DNA from: Sabellastarte sp. h YS-2021
Taxonomy: Eukaryota; Annelida; Polychaeta; Sabellida; Sabellidae
Length of the DNA: 64,000 nucleotides
Reading direction: 5' to 3'
NCBI GenBank assembly: GCA_964017235.1
Contig: OZ024930.1
Coordinates: 156,488,221-156,552,220 of the forward strand
Under the pieces are notes generated by a model that was not told where the DNA came from, did no database searches, and was given only the letters and a program-made list of their open reading frames with translations. This document shows, piece after piece, positions 61,601 through 64,000 of this stretch. The position numbers and the translations under genes are program-made. How positions within the stretch are numbered: position 1 is the stretch's first letter; every line of letters begins with the position of its first letter.

Positions 61601-63794
61601 GATATTTATTCGTCATATTTCATTATATTTTAAAAGCAGACATGATATTTTTTATCTGTAATTTAGAAACTGAAATAGACCTCTACCCAAGTCTATGGTA
61701 TATTTTCTGTATTGGATTAAGTGCATCATTGTTTTAAAGTAAATCTCACCTCATCCTCTTGTAAAAGAGCTTTGATTGGTATGTGATTTGCAATATACTA
61801 GTATTTCTAAGCATCATGGCTTTGTTATCTTCAGAAAACTCATTGTTGTGTTCAGTCTTGTTTGAGCAAGAAGAAATTTCTTTTTAAGTACAATTATGAT
61901 GACTTATTGTACTGATGTATTTGTATCCAACTGTGTGTTTATATAATATTAAGTAGTTTCATGTGTTCAATAAATATGTAAGGGTAATTTGTGCCGTATT
62001 GTTAATTATGTCAAATGATTTGACTCAAAAGCACATTCATGATTTGGTATTTACTGCATTAGTTTATTGTGACATTTTAATGCCTCTAGAATGAATGTCA
62101 CAAATCTTTTAACTATAAGCTCTGATTATGTTTTGTTTGAATCAGTATTAAGTTTCTGTTTAGTGTTAAAATACTGGCTACATATTCTTTCAAACATTAA
62201 ATAATGTGTCAATTACTAGGTCAAAATGTTCTTTGAAAAATAACAAAAATCAACAATTTCTAGTGGACATGCTTAAGAACACCAACTTTGGCTTGTAAAT
62301 TTTGTATCTTTAATATGAAATAACTAGGCAATAGACATTTTTTTTACCCTGAATATAAAAGGTCTTCAGTTTTAGTATCTTTTTAAATATTTACTTACAG
62401 CTGTGACATTGGTATCAAATGTTGATAACTTTTAGTTATTTTTTTTTCTGTTTCAGATGCGCATGCGCATCCTTCAGTCTTATGTCAATGATCTGAGTGA
62501 ACAGAATGAAGTACTTGTGCAAACAGTCGAGGAACTGGAAAAGGAGGCTAATGAGCGAGTAGCCCTACTCGAGTCAAAGCTTACGAAAAGTAACAGTTCA
62601 GTCAAAGTGAGTGACTTTAAACTTCAAAACATAATTCAGGGCCTGAGTGGCCGATGGTTAGCAAGCTTGTTACATGGTCACACTTGGCTCATACATCTAG
62701 ATAGTTGTGGGATTGAAGCTCATAACAACATATACGGGGGCCACGGTGGCAGAGTGGTAACACTCTCGCCTCCCACCTCTGCGGCCGGGGTTCGATCCCC
62801 GTCATGGCCGTAAGTGGGAAAGCTGGTAGTTGCTTGCCAATTTGGTCGGCAGTTTACAGTACAGAACCCTAGCGAACTATATGTACTGCTTTCCTCTGCC
62901 CTTCCAACTACCCGTCGTGATATGACCTGTACAGTGTTGAAAGCGACGTAAAACCCCAAATAAACAAACAAACATAACAACATATAGGACTGAGAGCCTA
63001 TCTTTGTATGAACCTGGCCATTGGAAGGGATTTGAAACCTACCCAACTTTGACATTTGTGTTAGAATAGTAAGTACATGTATGAGATGTACTCGGAATAT
63101 AATATGCTTGATGCCTATATCGGCAGATGAGGTTTTTTATAACAGCTGGTCCATTCTGTGTCTTGGTAAAACAATTGTTTCACAAATGATCCAGTTCATA
63201 ATAGTATCATGTTTGATATCAGGCTTAAATTGAGCAAGATAATTGTTATAAAGACATTGTGATAGCTTTTTCAGTTTTTCTACTTTAAATCCTAAATGAG
63301 TTATTATATATGTTTGTGGTATAAACATTCCAAATCCCTGCTATTCCCCATATCCTGAAGGTGGCATATTTAAAACATAAAAATTGTGGATGCTGTACAT
63401 ACCAAACTTTTAATACCTGCAGGCTGGGGTTCCTGCTGGCCAAGGTTTGACAATTTTTAATTTTAGATAGATGCGTTGCAAAAGTATGTTGACATATACT
63501 TAAGTTCTGCCATGTAAAATACAATGTATTAAGTGATTGTAACAGTTTATTAATTAGTTATGGACCTCCTTTTATAAGTTTTCCTGTTAAGGAGGTTGAG
63601 ATTTATGCAAAGACTCTTCTGGCCCATTGATGAACCACATATTTAGAAAAATTAAAATGTTTCACTATTTTCATTTCCCTGTGTTGGTGACTTGTTGAGT
63701 TTTTCTTCAGGAATACATTAATAGAATGTCAGAGTCTGAGCGAGAAGTTAGGGCAGTGCGCATTGATAAAGAAAAACTAGAAAACAGCTTGCTG
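58654..63794 (+). CDS. Unidentified coiled-coil protein, first three coding exons (continues past the window)
   Basis: Exons 58654-58821 (56 codons), 62457-62606 (50) and 63711-63794 (28) all end in phase 0, with donors GTTCGT, GTGAGT and GTATGT and acceptors cag. I chose ATG 58654 (context attATGGCAG, protein start M-A-E-R-G-Y-K). An in-frame ATG at 58576 exists but adds only AT-rich, unconserved-looking sequence. The N-terminal 30 residues are basic, with several S-P sites (S-P-Q-R, S-P-G-S-P), possible phosphorylation targets. From about residue 30 onward, heptad-like spacing of Leu/Val/Met (L-L-S-E-F, I-L-Q-S-Y-V-N-D-L, V-L-V-Q-T-V-E-E-L) predicts a long coiled coil. I do not recognise the family. 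It is divergent from TTLL9, with the start codons about 5.6 kb apart, too far to claim a shared promoter. Confidence 0.75.
59278..59512 (+). mobile_element. tRNA-derived SINE, copy 1 (intron 1 of the coiled-coil gene)
   Basis: 235 bp. The head has an A box tggcagagtgg and a B box ggttcgattcc in tRNA-like spacing. The body (ctggtagttacttgcc, gtcggcagtttacagtacag) and a tail (gttgaaagcgacataaaaac, then aaataaac repeats) follow. It is flanked by a perfect 17-bp target duplication gcaacatacaggagagg (59261-59277, 59513-59529). The tail resembles RTE-type 3' ends common in molluscs (inference). Pol III transcription is likely for the family. Confidence 0.93.
59530..62456. other. Remainder of intron 1 of the coiled-coil gene
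   Basis: AT-rich intronic sequence. I see no further exon that would fit the phase-0 junction between 58821 and 62457, no RNA gene and no repeat with definable ends. Confidence 0.5.
62735..62972 (+). mobile_element. tRNA-derived SINE, copy 2 (intron 2 of the coiled-coil gene)
   Basis: Same family and orientation as the copy at 59278-59512, with A box tggcagagtgg and B box ggttcgatccc. It is flanked by the 14-bp duplication cataacaacatata (62721-62734, 62973-62986). It differs from copy 1 by scattered substitutions and short indels. The two come from separate insertions, because the duplications differ. Confidence 0.92.
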
Positions 63795-64000
63795 GTATGT
63801 ATATGGAGAATTGTATTAGTCCAGTGTTTATGTGTGCACAAAAACAAAACAAAAAGGGCTGAAATGATTAGAGAATGTAAGAAATATACTATGGTTTCAC
63901 TCTTGAAAAGCAGGTGCAGAGCTATGTATTTGTAGTTCACTATAAAATTTCCTTTTAAATTATCTTTAATATGCAAGCAACATATTAGGTGCATGATACA

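Noticed and set aside
62457-62813. 118-codon open frame as an independent gene
   Set aside because: The first 50 codons are exon 2 of the coiled-coil gene ending at a good GTGAGT donor. The rest reads through intron and a SINE.

Overview
The window is animal genomic DNA, AT-rich and intron-rich, and most likely from a mollusc, probably a bivalve. The grounds are a complete intron-split TTLL9 gene, a cilium/flagellum tubulin-modifying enzyme, plus a repeat landscape of short-LTR Ty3 elements, DIRS tyrosine-recombinase retroelements, tRNA-headed SINEs with an RTE-like tail, and dispersed elements built from tandem units of about 145-155 bp. The phylum is inferred from repeat style, not from a marker gene.

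Layout. Positions 1-24.6 kb hold no host gene that I can support. They contain a tandem-repeat block (1.1-2.3 kb), a foldback element (4.7-5.3 kb), an intact Ty3-type LTR retrotransposon with identical 132-bp LTRs and a 5-bp target duplication (7.09-12.09 kb), and an apparently intact DIRS retroelement on the minus strand with identical 172-bp inverted terminal repeats and a textbook internal complementary region (13.59-19.87 kb).

Positions 24.6-53.05 kb are TTLL9 on the minus strand. It has 14 coding exons whose phases join into 445 residues. Its introns carry a broken CR1/L2-like non-LTR element, a second DIRS element (identical ITRs, decayed interior), three hAT-type MITEs with 8-bp target duplications, SINE-like fragments and several composite tandem-repeat elements. 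The second DIRS sits inside the 5' splice site of TTLL9 intron 10.

Positions 53-58.6 kb are intergenic and hold four inverted-repeat elements. From 58.65 kb to the right edge, the first three coding exons of an unidentified coiled-coil gene lie on the plus strand, divergent from TTLL9, with two SINE copies in its introns.

Only the two host genes are likely cellular genes. Everything else that codes is retroelement.
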